Assembly (NCBI GenBank): GCA_016802295.1 | Contig: JAESIW010000020.1 | Span: 5,606,062-5,670,061, forward strand | Source of the DNA: Brachionus rotundiformis | Taxonomy: Eukaryota > Rotifera > Eurotatoria > Ploima > Brachionidae | DNA: 64,000 bases | Direction: 5' to 3' | Shown here: piece after piece, positions 24,101-37,100 of the stretch | Layout of the letters: each line of letters opens with the position of its first letter | Numbering within the stretch: position 1 is the stretch's first letter | Translations under genes and position numbers: made by a program | Notes under the pieces: generated by a model | What the model saw: only the letters and a program-made list of their open reading frames with translations | The model's database searches: none | Told to the model about the DNA's origin: nothing

Positions 24101-25008
24101 TTTGTTTAATTTTAAAATTTTCAAATTAATTTAAAACTTAATTTAATTAGAAAAAACTAAAATAATTCAGCTTTTATTTAAAAAAGGAAAAATGATTTAG
24201 GTTTGGTTAAATTTGTAATTTTTAAATCCTTAAAATATTTATTTATTAAGTAATAGTAAATAAAAATGTATTCACAGCTCTCTAAACTGGTTTCAGTTTT
24301 TTATATTTTGATTTTTAGATACAAAAAATAATCATTGTGCCATTTTTATTTTTCTAATTCTCTTAATTTACCTGTTAATGCCATTGAAAAAAGAGCTTAT
24401 TTTACTTTTGCAAAACAATCCTTTTTTATCAATGTTTTAACATTTGAAAGGTAAACGAGATTTTAATAAATAAATGAAATCCAGCCTCAACAAAAATAAT
24501 TCAATTAATTTACAGATACCTAATTTGTTTAGTAATAAAATATAAAAGAATTATTTTTTAATAAAAAACTAAGGTATGTCTAATGCGCAATAATCAACTC
24601 TATCTATTCTTTTTATCTATTTATATTTTGTTGAATAAACAAAGACAAAAATTAAAGAAAACAAATTTTATCACTTTTTATTTTAGAAAAATTGTAGAAT
24701 TTTTCGCTTCAAAAATAAATTTTATTAAAAATTACTACTTTCTAAATAATCTTAATTTTTTAAAATTTTTTCGAAAAAAAAATTCTGAAAAAAAATAAAC
24801 AACTGCTTTTAGTTTGAAAATATATGATGAAAGTTAAACATTTAAAATTGTGATTATTAATAAAAATTAGCAAAATAAAACAAATAAAATAAACACATGC
24901 TATAATTTTTAATTGTTGAATCTAATAGACACTTGTTTAATGAAGCTTTTGTTCTTAGTGAAACGGAATCAAATTTGTTTCCTCAAATCAAATTAAATTG
25001 GTAAAAAT
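18131..25008. other. Gene desert, very AT-rich
   Basis: No reading frame with coding character, no recognisable protein domain and no convincing repeat structure was found in 6.9 kb. The few open frames (for example 19734-20018 and 24583-24798) are AT-driven and Phe/Ile/Lys/Asn-rich. Regulatory elements for the neighbouring filament and collagen genes could be present but cannot be seen by eye. Confidence 0.5.
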
Positions 25009-28000
25009 TTAGTTGTAATGATATCCTCTAACTCTGTAATTTGAATTGTGAAGTGTCGATTCTCTTAAAGTGCAAACTTTGCATCTACCTATTTGAGGCC
25101 TAATATTGCCTGCCTTGTAAGTGTTTAATCTGATCGGGTCAAACTGTTCGTCTTGATTAACATTGGTCAACCAGAAACTAAGCAATGTGGCATATTTGTT
25201 ACAGTGTCCAGCAGCTTTGCATTCGATGTAAGGTACAGTCATGAACTCTTCGAGACATGAACCAGGCGACAATAAGTCTTGTCCACTTCCTTCTGCACCC
25301 TCAGCTCTATTCATTATAAAACTATACCCGGTCCATAAATCAAGCCAGCCTACGGGACAATCCGGAATTGATGAGTTTTGACTGTGTATGGCGACCACAT
25401 TGCCAATGGACTCGCATACAGAGCATCTGCTGATAAAATCTTTAATTCTGTCGCCATCGACTGGTTTCATACTAGGAGTCATTGGTTCCGAAGTGGACAA
25501 CCAATATGAATTATCTTGGTTCTGAGCGTATGAACACTTGTCATTGATGTCACATCGTACAACTGGCATTGTTGAAAATCGTTGCATACAGCTTCCTGTA
25601 GAACCAAGTTCTTGACCACTGGCACGAGCGTTTCCATGCAGATTTAACAAAGAATATCCGGTCCAAAGTTGTACAGTATCCAATGGACATTCGGGTGGTA
25701 CTATTTTTTGACTATGTCTAACAAAAACATATCCCAAATCAATCGCAGAGTCTGGACCTTGTGGACCTCGTGGACCAGGAGCTCCTGGAGGACCCTGTAA
25801 ACCAGGCAAACCAATTTGACCTGGTTGTCCAGGTCTTCCTGGTGAACCCATCAAACCCGGTTCTCCCTTTCTACCTTTTGGACCTGTTGGACCGGGTAGT
25901 CCGGAATCTCCTCTTCTTCCTTTTATACCTTCTCGACCATTTCGACCAGGATCACCGACATCTCCTACCATTCCAGGGTTGGGAATTACATCAGGAGCAA
26001 ACGATTTTCCTTCAAAACCTTTAGGACCTCTTCTTCCTTTTTGTCCTATTTCACCTTGTTCACCTTTAAAGCCTTTTGGACCTGGTGTTCCATCGAAACC
26101 TCTTAAACCAGAGTCTCCTCTCAATCCTTTGTCTCCAATTCGTCCTGGATAACCTTTCATACCCTTAAATCATTAAAATTATTTACTTATAAATTTTAAG
26201 GTTATTAAATGATTAGATTACAGTTAAACCATCATAGCCAGGCTCGCCTTGATCACCTTTACTTCCTGGTATACCTGGTAAACCTGGATATCCAATCTCG
26301 CCTTTTCTACCAGGCAGTCCAAGTAATCCAGGGTAGCCAATATCTCCTTGAATACCTTTTGGACCACATTCACCTCTTTCTCCAATTTCAGCACTATCAT
26401 CATTTCTAATCAGTTTTCCGATATCACCTGGTGGCCCGCGTCTGCCTGGTAGACCTTGATCACCAGTTTTGCCCCTTTCTCCGGGAAAACCATCAAATCC
26501 CCTATTACCTCGTTCACCTTTGTCACCATCAACTAATCAAAATTAATTATCTTATCGTCTTGTTAATCATTTTAAATAAATTACTTGGAATAGCATCCAA
26601 TCCTGGTTGACCAGGATCGCCTAACATTCCTTTTTCCCCAACAGGACCAATATTGCCATCTGGACCAGGTAAGCCAGCTAAACCCGGAATACCATCAAGA
26701 CCATTATCTCCTAAGCTACCTTTACGTCCCGGTATACCTGGTATACCAGGAATACCCATTTGCCCGTGCGGACCAACAATTCCAATCAAACCTTTTTCTC
26801 CTCGTCGACCAGGGATACCTGGTAAACCTGGATTACCTAATTCACCTTTTCTTCCTGGTGTGCCATCTCTTCCAGGATATCCAGCATCACCACGCTGTCC
26901 TTTGAGACCAGGGTTACCATGGGGACCAGCATCACCCATTTCACCTTTAAAGCCGCATAAGCCAATCGGACCACGAAGACCCTGAGATCCAGGATATCCA
27001 ATTCGTCCAGGTAAGCCATCATCACCTTGCTCTCCGTTTGGACCAGGGTCTCCTGGCATTCCTGGATAGCCTTTATCTCCTGGATATCCTTTGAGCCCCA
27101 TGACACCATCTTTTCCTGGCAAACCTCGGTCTCCTTTTTCTCCACTGATTGGATTAATAACTTAAAATAAATAATATTAAATATTTATATACAAAATTTA
27201 TTTGCTTACAATTTGAAAATAATCTTCCTGGTTCACCAGCTTCGCCTTTATATCCGTTTCTTCCTTTAGGTCCATATGCTCCAATATCACCGATTTGACC
27301 CCTTGGGCCTTCATCTCCACGACTTCCTTTCAATCCATTTAGCCCAAAATTTCCTTCTTGACCAATTTCACCTTTTGTTCCATCCAGACCTCTTAAACCT
27401 TTTGGACCTCTTAGCCCATCTCTACATGGGATACATTGTTTTCCAAAATCGCCTTTATCACCTTTCGGTCCAGGATAACCAGGCAAACCAGGTAATCCGT
27501 CCATACCCGGAATACCTTCTAAACCATCACCAATATCTCCTGGTAATCCTTTGGGTCCACACTCACCTGGGACTCCTGGAATACCAGGTCTTCCAGGATT
27601 ACCGATTCGACCATCTAATCCGGGGAAACCACGATCTCCTTGTTCTCCTCTTCTACCAATTTTACCCATTAGACCTTCAATACCTTTCTCTCCAATTCTA
27701 CCAGGAAAACCTGAATCTCCTGGTTCACCTGATATACCCTTGTCTCCTTTCTCGCCATGCTTACCATAGCTAATATCACCTATTTGGCCTTTAAATCCAG
27801 GCATCCCTGGAAAGCCATCTCTTCCGGGTTGTCCTGCCCGACCCTCTTGACCTGTCTCACCTCGTTCACCAGGTGCACCAGGTAATCCAGGGAGACCATT
27901 ATCTCCTCTTGAGCCCTTAAAACCTGGCATTCCAGGAATTCCGGGAAATCCTTTTACGTTTAATCCTGGATCACCCATTTCACCTTTATCGCCACATTCA

Positions 28001-31000
28001 CCTACTTTTCCGTCTATTCCCGGATTACCTGGCATTCCAATAAATCCAGGTAAACCATCCTCGCCAGGTACACCTGGATAGCCTTTTTGACCAATTTCAC
28101 CGTTTTGACCCATTCGACCTGGTAAACCTGGATCTCCTTTAATTCCCGGCAATCCAAATAAACCTATTTCACCAGGTTGTCCTTTTCGACCATCAAAGCC
28201 AGGCATGCCCGGAATACCTGATAAACCTTGATCACCCGGATCCCCAAAATCTCCAATTTTTTCTGGTTCTTGATCTCCTGGTGAACCTTTTTCACCAATT
28301 TGACCCAAGCATCCTTGAGGACCAACTGGACCTTCATCTCCCGGTGGACCTCTTAAATTTCCGAATCCATCAAAACCTCTATCTCCTATTGAACCTTTTA
28401 ATCCTTTAAAGCCTGGCAAACCATTTTCACCTCTTTCTCCAATTTCACCCTAGAATAAGTTAAAAATAATTGAAGGTTAATTTTTTGACAAATTTCTCAC
28501 TTTTAAACCTGAAAGACCAATATCCCCATAGTATCCTGAATCACCAGGATTACCATATTCGCCATATTCTCCATCTGGGCCTTTATAACCAGGATCACCC
28601 GTTTCTCCTTTATATCCTTTGACTGAATCTCTTGAAATGATATCTCCGGGATCTCCTGGTAAACCCGGAACGCCTGGAAGCCCATCCAAACCTTGTAAAC
28701 CCTATATAAAACAACAAATGATTGGTATCAAAAGCATTTAACTTTTGAATTTAGCTTACCGGTATACCCATTAGACCCATTCTTCCATCATTTCCAGGCA
28801 AACCTTTTTCACCAACTGGACCACATTCTCCCCTAGGTCCTCTAAATCCTGGTATGCCAGGTTGTCCTCTATAACCAACGTTTCCTTTTGAACCATTTCT
28901 TGGAAAGCAATTTTGGCATTCATCTCCTTGCATTCCTTTTATGCCAGGCAAGCCAGGTCTACCAGGTAAACCCGGATAACCTGGTCGACCTGTTGGACCA
29001 GGATCACCCTTTTCACCATAAACAGTGCAAGTTCCGTCGAATGTTGGACAAACAAAATTCGGATCACCAGGTTCTCCCATGTCTCCCAATTCTCCTTTAA
29101 GACCCGGACGACCAGGTAAACCTGGAAATCCAACAGGACCTTTTGGACCATATACATCTTCACCATATTGACCACGTTCGCCCTTCTCACCCGGCCATCC
29201 TGGTCGGCCTGGATCTCCAGCTATACCTCTTGGACCCGTGTCACCTTCTACACCTTTTTGACCTTTGATTACATAGCCTGGTAAACCTTGAATTCCAGGA
29301 AAGCCTCTAGCACCGGTTTGACCTTTTTCGCCTCTATCTCCTTTTAATCCTGGTAATCCATTTAACCCTCTTTGACCTGGTACTCCTGGATAGCCAACAT
29401 CTCCCACCTCTCCTTTTGGAATTCTTTGAACTGTTGATATTGAGTCTCGAATTATCTTTAAAAAATGTATTTAATTATGATTCATTAATAAAAAAATTTA
29501 TAAATTACCAATTGACCTGGAAAACCCGGATCACCTCTTTGACCTTTTGCGCCACATTCGCCCATCTCTCCTTTTCTTCCATTTATTCCCGGTGTCCCTG
29601 GCATACCATCTTGTCCACGAGCACCTTTTTCACCGAATGCACCTTGTGGACCTGGTTTTCCAGTTTTTCCCTTAATTTATTTCGTTTTAAAATATTTTTA
29701 CGAAATTTTTTTATTTTATTGGAGATAAATTGTTAATAACTATTAAAAGATGATTTTTCACTTATTTAAAACAATCTTTGAAAACAAATCTTATCAGATA
29801 AATATAAATTTCTAAAATCTTTTATTATTAATGTTTTTACTTTATAAAACTAAAACAAAAATTTTTAAACTAATTTTGAGTTTAAAATAAATATTATCTT
29901 AATTAACGATAGCTAAAAAACATTTTGATAGATTTTCTATATTAAAATAACAATCTGATTTACGTCTTAAGTAATTAATACTTAAAATTTGAGAACCAGA
30001 CTACTTTAAATTGCATAAATCATGGCTTAAATTATCTGGTTAAGCTATTTTTTCATAATACAAAAACTTTTTATTTCTTCATATAAATTTTAATTTTTAA
30101 TTGCTTTGTTTAATAAAAGTTTGACAAATTGATTTTACTTAAAAAAATTAAAATTATCAAAAATAGTTAATAAGCTATGCTAAAATTCAAAAACTTTTAA
30201 TAAAAAAGAAAAAAATATATCAGAAAATACTTACGAATGGACCAGGCTCACCAAGATCACCAGAAACACCTTTTGATCCTGGAATACCATCAATACCCTT
30301 TTAAAATTAAAAATTTAAAACCTAATAAAAATTATCTAATAAATTTACTGGTTGACCCATGTCTCCAATATCACCAATATAACCTTTATCACCCATATCT
30401 CCTCGTTGACCTTTTGGTCCTTTAATTATAATCGTTTGTACCACCGCTTAAAAAATTCAAATAAATAATCTGCCAACTTAATGAATTAAGCATTTACAAA
30501 TTGGTCTCTGATAAACAAAAAGAGGGCCTGGGTCGCCAGCATCTCCTTTTTGACCTTTTGGCGCATCAATTGTTTCTCCATAGTCCCCTTTTTCACCCTT
30601 GCGGCCTATATCACCATCAGGACCCTTATTTAGAATTTCATTTTTAAGTTTATGAAGATTTTATGTAAAATATTACATCAGGACCGGCGTCTCCTCGTGG
30701 ACCCTGTTCGCCTTGGTATCCTGGATAACCATTTATACCCTTAATAAGAATTCAATAAGAGCCTGCCAATTTGATCTAAAATTTTACATCTGGTCCGATC
30801 AGACCTGGGTCACCTTGATCTCCTTTGTAAAGTCTGACGTCGGTTTGTATTGGTATTACATCACCAGGTTCACCTTTCGGGCCTTTTGGACTTGGAATAC
30901 CTGGTTCACCATCTCTACCTGGATCACCAAGTTGACCGTCATCACCTAATCCGCCCTTTTAAAAAAAATTTTTCCAATCAATATTAATTTTAATAAAATT

Positions 31001-31441
31001 TTTTTTACTTTAAAACCATCACAACCAGGTAGACCTTTTGCACCTGGAGCTCCAGGTAGGCCTGGTAATCCATCTCTTCCTGGTTTTCCTGGCAAGCCAA
31101 ACAGACCAACTTCACCTTTTTCTCCTCTTGATCCAGTAGCCCCATAATTTCCATGCTCTCCTACTATTCCTTTTATACCTGCAAAACCTCTTGGTCCCAT
31201 CTCACCGTGTTTACCAGCTTGACCAAACGGACCGCGAAAGCCCGTTTCACCTGTTTCTCCTTTACCTGTGCATTTACATTTTCTTCCCACTCTTCCTTGA
31301 TTGGCATTTTGCTTTAAAAAAAAAACAACTCATAAATACGAATTAAAATTCTATTTAAGTATGACTTACTGTATTTATTAGGCCTAAATTAATTAAAACT
31401 AGCAAAATTGATAAATTAAGTATTTTTTTGTGAATTTTCAT
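25009..31441 (-). CDS. COL4A1-like: Type IV collagen, alpha1-like chain
   Basis: Fourteen exons, about 1,739 aa. Exons in transcript order: 31441-31369 (signal peptide, tentative), 31295-31009, 30955-30788, 30739-30677, 30624-30498, 30446-30349, 30297-30235, 29670-29509, 29455-28760, 28701-28501, 28449-27210, 27160-26585, 26532-26222 and 26163-25009. Type IV collagen forms the basement-membrane network. Seen: a hydrophobic leader (ILNLSILLVLINLG), a short 7S-type CKC cysteine segment, a long Gly-X-Y helix with many interruptions and several RGD triplets, and a C-terminal NC1 domain opening GYVFVRHSQ with all 12 conserved cysteines in two repeats. GAEGSGQDLLSPGSCLEEF is alpha1-like, and Met and Lys at the sulfilimine positions are kept. 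The first exon and its acceptor are uncertain; only two 7S cysteines are visible. Confidence 0.93.
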
Positions 31442-34173
31442 TGCTGTTCGATTATTTTTGTTCCATTTAAATTTTTTCTATCTGATATAAAATTTTTTTG
31501 TTTTTATAAATCTATAACATAGACAAAATAAAAGTAGTTATAGTCTAGAAATGATATATCGTGGTTAAATATGAAAGATTTGACAGAAGGCTTAATAAGC
31601 CTTAAAACCTTTCATAATCAAACACTTACTGGACCAGCTGCTCGATGCAAATGGTCAGTTCAAATACAAAAAAGATTCAATTTATTATAGAATAGATACA
31701 TATAATTTTCGATTTTAAATTGAGTAGATAGCATTAATTTTAAAGGTAGCTGGTTCAAGCTTAGATAAAGTTTACATAACCAACTTTGCATTAGCATGCT
31801 CGAAAAAATCATAAACTGATATTAAATTAGAAAAAGAAATAATTCAATCACTAATTGCATATTATACCATAGGTCTTTGAAGATACCAAGTGGAATGGTT
31901 TAAATCAAAGATAAAATAAATTGAATATTATTTGGAAAACACTAATACACTAATAGTAAGATAAATAAAGGAATTAAAACCATGAAGAAAAAGGTTTAAT
32001 TTAAATAACAGAATAATAAATTGCAAGCTAAAAAATAAAAATATATAAAAAAAGTAAACTATAATATTCTAATGAAAACTTCTTTATTGTATCTAAGATT
32101 ATTATGAAACAAAGCGAAAAACCATAGCCTGCAAAACCATTAAATCATAGATAAATAATCTAGCTACATCCGATGCTCTATGGCATATAAATAAATAAAA
32201 AAAAGTTAGTTGAGATAAATCTATTAATATTTATTAAATTTCAAAAAATAGTATAATAACAGATAATACTTGAATATTGAAATAGTAAGGCTCGAGCATC
32301 TTTTAATTTTTAGATAAATTAAACTCTCAGAAAGTTTGTTTGGAATATAAATGCAAGATCAGTATTAGCTTATAAGTTTTAATGCAAATTATGATCAAAA
32401 AAAAAAATTATATTCTTCAAATACTAACAAAACATAAAACTAATAAGGTTAACTTTTTATGGTGATTAAAAGATTAGTTTATTTTTTCGATAGAACCTTC
32501 TGAAGCTTTGACTTGAATTATTATAAAATTCAGGCTCTGCTCGCTCGCTTCAGTCAGAATTTAATTTTTAAATTTGAAAAAAAATCAAGCTTTCATCCAT
32601 CTCAATAAGCTGCTGCTGCTGCTGCTTAAATCATCAATTTTAAATGATAAAATAGCTATTTACTTTAGGAGAAGATGGATTGATCTAATGAAAGATAGAT
32701 AAATAGATAAAATAAAATTTCTTTTTTCATTAATATAACATTAAAAAATTCTATAGCTAAACTTTAAAAGGTAGTTAAAATATTTAGATATGATTTATCT
32801 GTATTATAATTTAGTAATATTACTAGCAATTCAAGTTAATCTTGAGAAGCTGATTTCATTTTGCTCATTTGGCTTCAGAGCCTCATTTTTTCTTCAAATC
32901 TAAGATCAATCATTCTTTTGGAGCTTAAAATTGAGCAATTTCTGGCTCGTTTGCTACTATTACCAAATTTTTAATTCAGATCAAGCACTAGAAGAAAATA
33001 GATAGAGGAAATTTTAAAAAATAACCTAATAAACAGCCGTCTGTAGACTGATATTTACAATCTTTCTCGGCTTCACATATCTCCTTACATTCGGTTTTGT
33101 TTTTTTTGCGAATATCAATTGGCCGTCGATCTTTTGTCTAAAGGATAACTTGCTCATAAGCGCTTCTATAGGCCTACCTTCCTTCAGATTAATTACACTA
33201 TCTGTTTGAAATTAAAACGAGCGTTTAATTGCAACTTTTCAATACAAACAAATTTTTCATAAATATTTAGGCTATATTTGGCATAGATATATTCAATTGG
33301 AAGAATACTGATATAGAATAATAAACAATATTTGAAATATCAATAAGAAGCGAATGCAAAATCGTCAATATAAGTTTAGAAAAAGGCTTTAGATAGGTAC
33401 CTTATTCAGCTAGATGGTTGAACTAGTTCGATAAATTTATCAATTGAAGAGAATAGCCAGCAGCACACAGCAGAGGCTGGTGCTTCTTGTTTTGTCTAGA
33501 TAAGAGCTGGATCGAATGCCTGGAAAAACTTATAAATACTTTTTATTTGAATTAAATAAGGATTTATTTTAAAATATATTAAATTTTTTTTACATTAATT
33601 CATTTTTCACCTTAGATTAAATTTTTTTATTTTTTAAATTATATCATTAAAGTATTATTAATTAAAAGATTAAAACAACATGTTTAAAAAATATATTATA
33701 TTAAAGATTGTTGAACTTCTTATTAAAAATTTCAATCGCTTGTAATATCTTAAACGAACAATTTTTAAAATGACTCAAATAGTTATTATTTCTATAAGAT
33801 ATTTTATCAGTTAAAAAACTTCTCGGGTCTTCTGGTGTTAATAAAAAGTAAAGTTACAGTTTATAAATTAAAAAATATTTAATTCCTTATGATTAAAAGA
33901 TTAATTTTTTACGGCAAGTTAATTTAAGTTTATTTAATATTAGTTCAACTTTTCAATTTAAATTAATTGAAAAATTTGCTTAAAGTAAATCAAAGTTTAA
34001 ATATTTGATTTTTATCTTTTGATTTTGTTCTTAATATGGTTTTTATATCTAATTTTAGATGCTTATGCAACTAAATAAAAAAGAATTTAATTAAAGTTTA
34101 TTAAACAAAATTGAATACGAACAAGTTTATTTTATTATATTTTCGTTAAACAAAACGGAAATTGTGCACAAAC
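31442..34173. promoter_or_regulatory. Divergent intergenic region between the two collagen IV genes
   Basis: This 2.7-kb segment lies between the start codons of two head-to-head collagen IV genes and must contain both promoters. In vertebrates and insects such pairs share a bidirectional promoter. Here the gap is longer, so one shared promoter or two separate ones are both possible. A (GCT)6 microsatellite is at 32609-32626. No reading frame or clear core promoter motif could be assigned. Confidence 0.45.
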
Positions 34174-37100
34174 ATGGATTTTAGTCTAAAAAAGAAATTA
34201 ATTTTGTGCCTTATAGGGTAATTTATTAAGATTAATAATTAAGAGATTAACTAATTTTTATTATTAGGGCAACACTTTTTTTAATTTTAAATTTGAATGA
34301 ACAAGTTGATGCCGCGGTTACCTTAAATGATCCCCTAAGACCATACGGTCCAGGATTTAAAATTGTGCCGGGCGAAAATGATGATGGAGTACCATGCAAA
34401 GATTGTCAAATAACCGGTAAATGCTTTTGCATTGGAGAAAAAGGAAGCAGAGTAATTTTAAATGAATAAATAAACTTTTCAAATGATTTTGATTGATTTG
34501 AATAAAGGGTCCACCAGGTCCAGCAGGTCAGCCAGGTGCACCGGGCTTGCCAGGACACCGAGGTCAACCTGGTGTTCAAGGTGAAAAAGGAGATAAAGGA
34601 ATGTCAGGATTTCCTGGACTTCCAGGTCCAAAAGGAACTAAAGTATAAATATGATGTAATTTAATGTGACCATTTTATCTTGAAAATTCATAGGGTGATA
34701 TGGGTCTTCCCGGTTTTCCAGGTAATCCAGGAGCGCCAGGAGCCCCAGGTCCAGAGGGTATAAACGGTCCACCAGGAAAAGATGGCTGCAATGGAACAAA
34801 GGTAAGCTTGTTATTTCAGGTAAAAGAAAACAGGACGCTAATATGAAAATTTAAAACTTAAGGGTGAATCCGGTCTTAAAGGCTTACAAGGCTATCCTGG
34901 AAGACCAGGTCGACCAGGCAATCCGGGTGAAAAGGGAGACAAAGGTGAAGCAGCATATGCAGAAACCAAAGTCATCAAAGGAGATAAAGTATGTTTATAA
35001 ATATATTTAAATAATTTAAAATATTTTGTTTATTTTAAGGGAGAACAAGGAACACCTGGATATCCAGGTCAACCTGGTTTACCAGGAGATATTGGTCCAG
35101 CAGGTCCAAAAGGAGGAGCTGGTCTACCAGGATCAAAAGTATACGAAAATCTAAAATAAAATAAATTACTAAATGAGTTAAAAACAAGGGTCGTGATGGT
35201 CCATTGGGTCCTAAAGGTGATAAGGGAGAGCCTGGTTTATCTGTTACAGGTGCTAAAGGTGACAAAGGTGTACCTGGTCCACCAGGAAAAGTTGAATATC
35301 CTGTTCCAACCGAATTCAGACATAACATTACAAACAAAACACAGGAAGGATTTGAAGGCGAAAAGGGTGATAAAGGAGAAAGAGTATGTTGTGTTATCAT
35401 CTATTTTTATTAGAGAATAAAATTTTTTCAATCACTGAAGGGATTCAAAGGAGACAAAGGCTCAATTGGTTTACCAGGAAATGATGTAATGATTCATTTT
35501 AAAAGATTAATTGTCTTAATGAATTAAATTAATAAAAATCTTTTTTTTAAGGGAAGACAATGTGTTGAGGGTCAGAAGGGAGAAAAAGGCTTAATTGGTC
35601 CACATGGTCCAAGAGTAAGCTAAATTTAAAAAATTTTTCAAACTAATAACATTTTAATTAAAATAGGGTCATATTGGAGCATCTGGCCCACCAGGCTATC
35701 CAGGCCAAAGAGGTGAACCAGGATATCCAGGTCGTCCAGGACGTGATGGTGAACCAGGTCAAAAAGGAGAAATAGGAAGAGTCGGAGACAAAGGTGACCC
35801 TGGTTATCCCGGTCCATCTGCTATTTGTCCCAAAGGAGAGGTACACAATTTTTCTTTTAAATGATATTGGCTTTAAAGACATAAAATTAAATAAAACAGG
35901 TTCAATTTTTGGAATGCAGAAAAGGAGATCGAGGTCCTGATGGAGCTCCGGGTCGTCCAGGTGAACCAGGCTATCCAGGACTTAAGGGAGACAAAGGTGA
36001 TATGGGTGTGTCAGGATCAATTGGAGAACCAGGTTTACCGGGTGCAGAGGGAAGACCAGGAGAGCCAGGTCCCCAGGGAGAGAAAGGTGATCGAGGTCAA
36101 TATGGAGAAAAAGGAAGCAAAGGAGAGCAAGGATACCCAGGACAAAGGGGAGAACCAGGACAAAAAGGCGATCCAGGTCTAAGTATTCCAGGCCAACGTG
36201 GTCCAGAAGGTCCACCAGGTATACCTGGTTTGCGTGGTGAAAAAGGAGATCGCGGCTTAAAAGGTCCACCAGGTCCTCCTGTTCGATTAGAAGATGTATA
36301 CAGAAATCTAACTCAAATAAAAGGACCAGTTGGTGAACCTGGCCGTCAAGGTTTACCAGGAAGTCCCGGAAGAGATGGATTTCCAGGTATACCCGGTTTA
36401 AAGGGTGATCAAGGAACTTGTGGTTGTGTTGATGGCGCAAAAGGAGAAAAAGGTGATACAGGCCCAAGAGGTTATGATGGATTACCTGGAGAAAAAGGAA
36501 TGACAGGATATCGTGGTGATCCAGGAATGAGAGGAGATGACGGAAGACCAGGTCCTCCTGGACCACAAGGTCTGCCGGGTAGAGATGGAATGCAAGGACG
36601 AGAGGGAGAAAAAGGCCAAAAAGGAGAACCCAGAGAGGTAGAAGGTATTCCAGGAATCCCTGGTGAGAAAGGTGATAGAGGATATCCTGGAGCGAAAGGA
36701 GAACCTGGAATGAAAGGAGAAAAAGGTCAACCAGGAGAAAAAGGTATGATGGGTTTAATGGGATTTAATGGAACAAAAGTAAAAAGATGATTTCTTCTGA
36801 TTATCATATTATTTATCTATTTATTTATTCAAGGGTGATATGGGCATGCGAGGTTTTGACGGATATCCAGGAGAAAAAGGTGACAAAGGAGATAGAGGTT
36901 TACCAGGAAGAGATATGGTTGGTCCAAAAGGTGTTCCAGGATTTCCTGGTCCTGTTGGTAGATGCGGTGATAAAGGAGAACCTGGCCAGAAAGGAGAAGC
37001 AGGCATTACAAAAGAAAAAGGATCAAAAGGAGAAAAAGGAATACCAGGACCATCTGGTATACCAGGTCGAGAAGGTATTCCAGGAAGAGAGGGACAAAAA

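Noticed and set aside
26653..27769. Plus-strand open frames with Gly-Pro-rich repeats antisense to the alpha1-like collagen (for example 26653-26985 and 27551-27769)
   Set aside because: The reverse complement of Gly-Pro codons (GGN CCN) again reads as Gly and Pro, so antisense frames of collagen stay open and look collagen-like. The minus-strand frames splice correctly and carry the NC1 domain.
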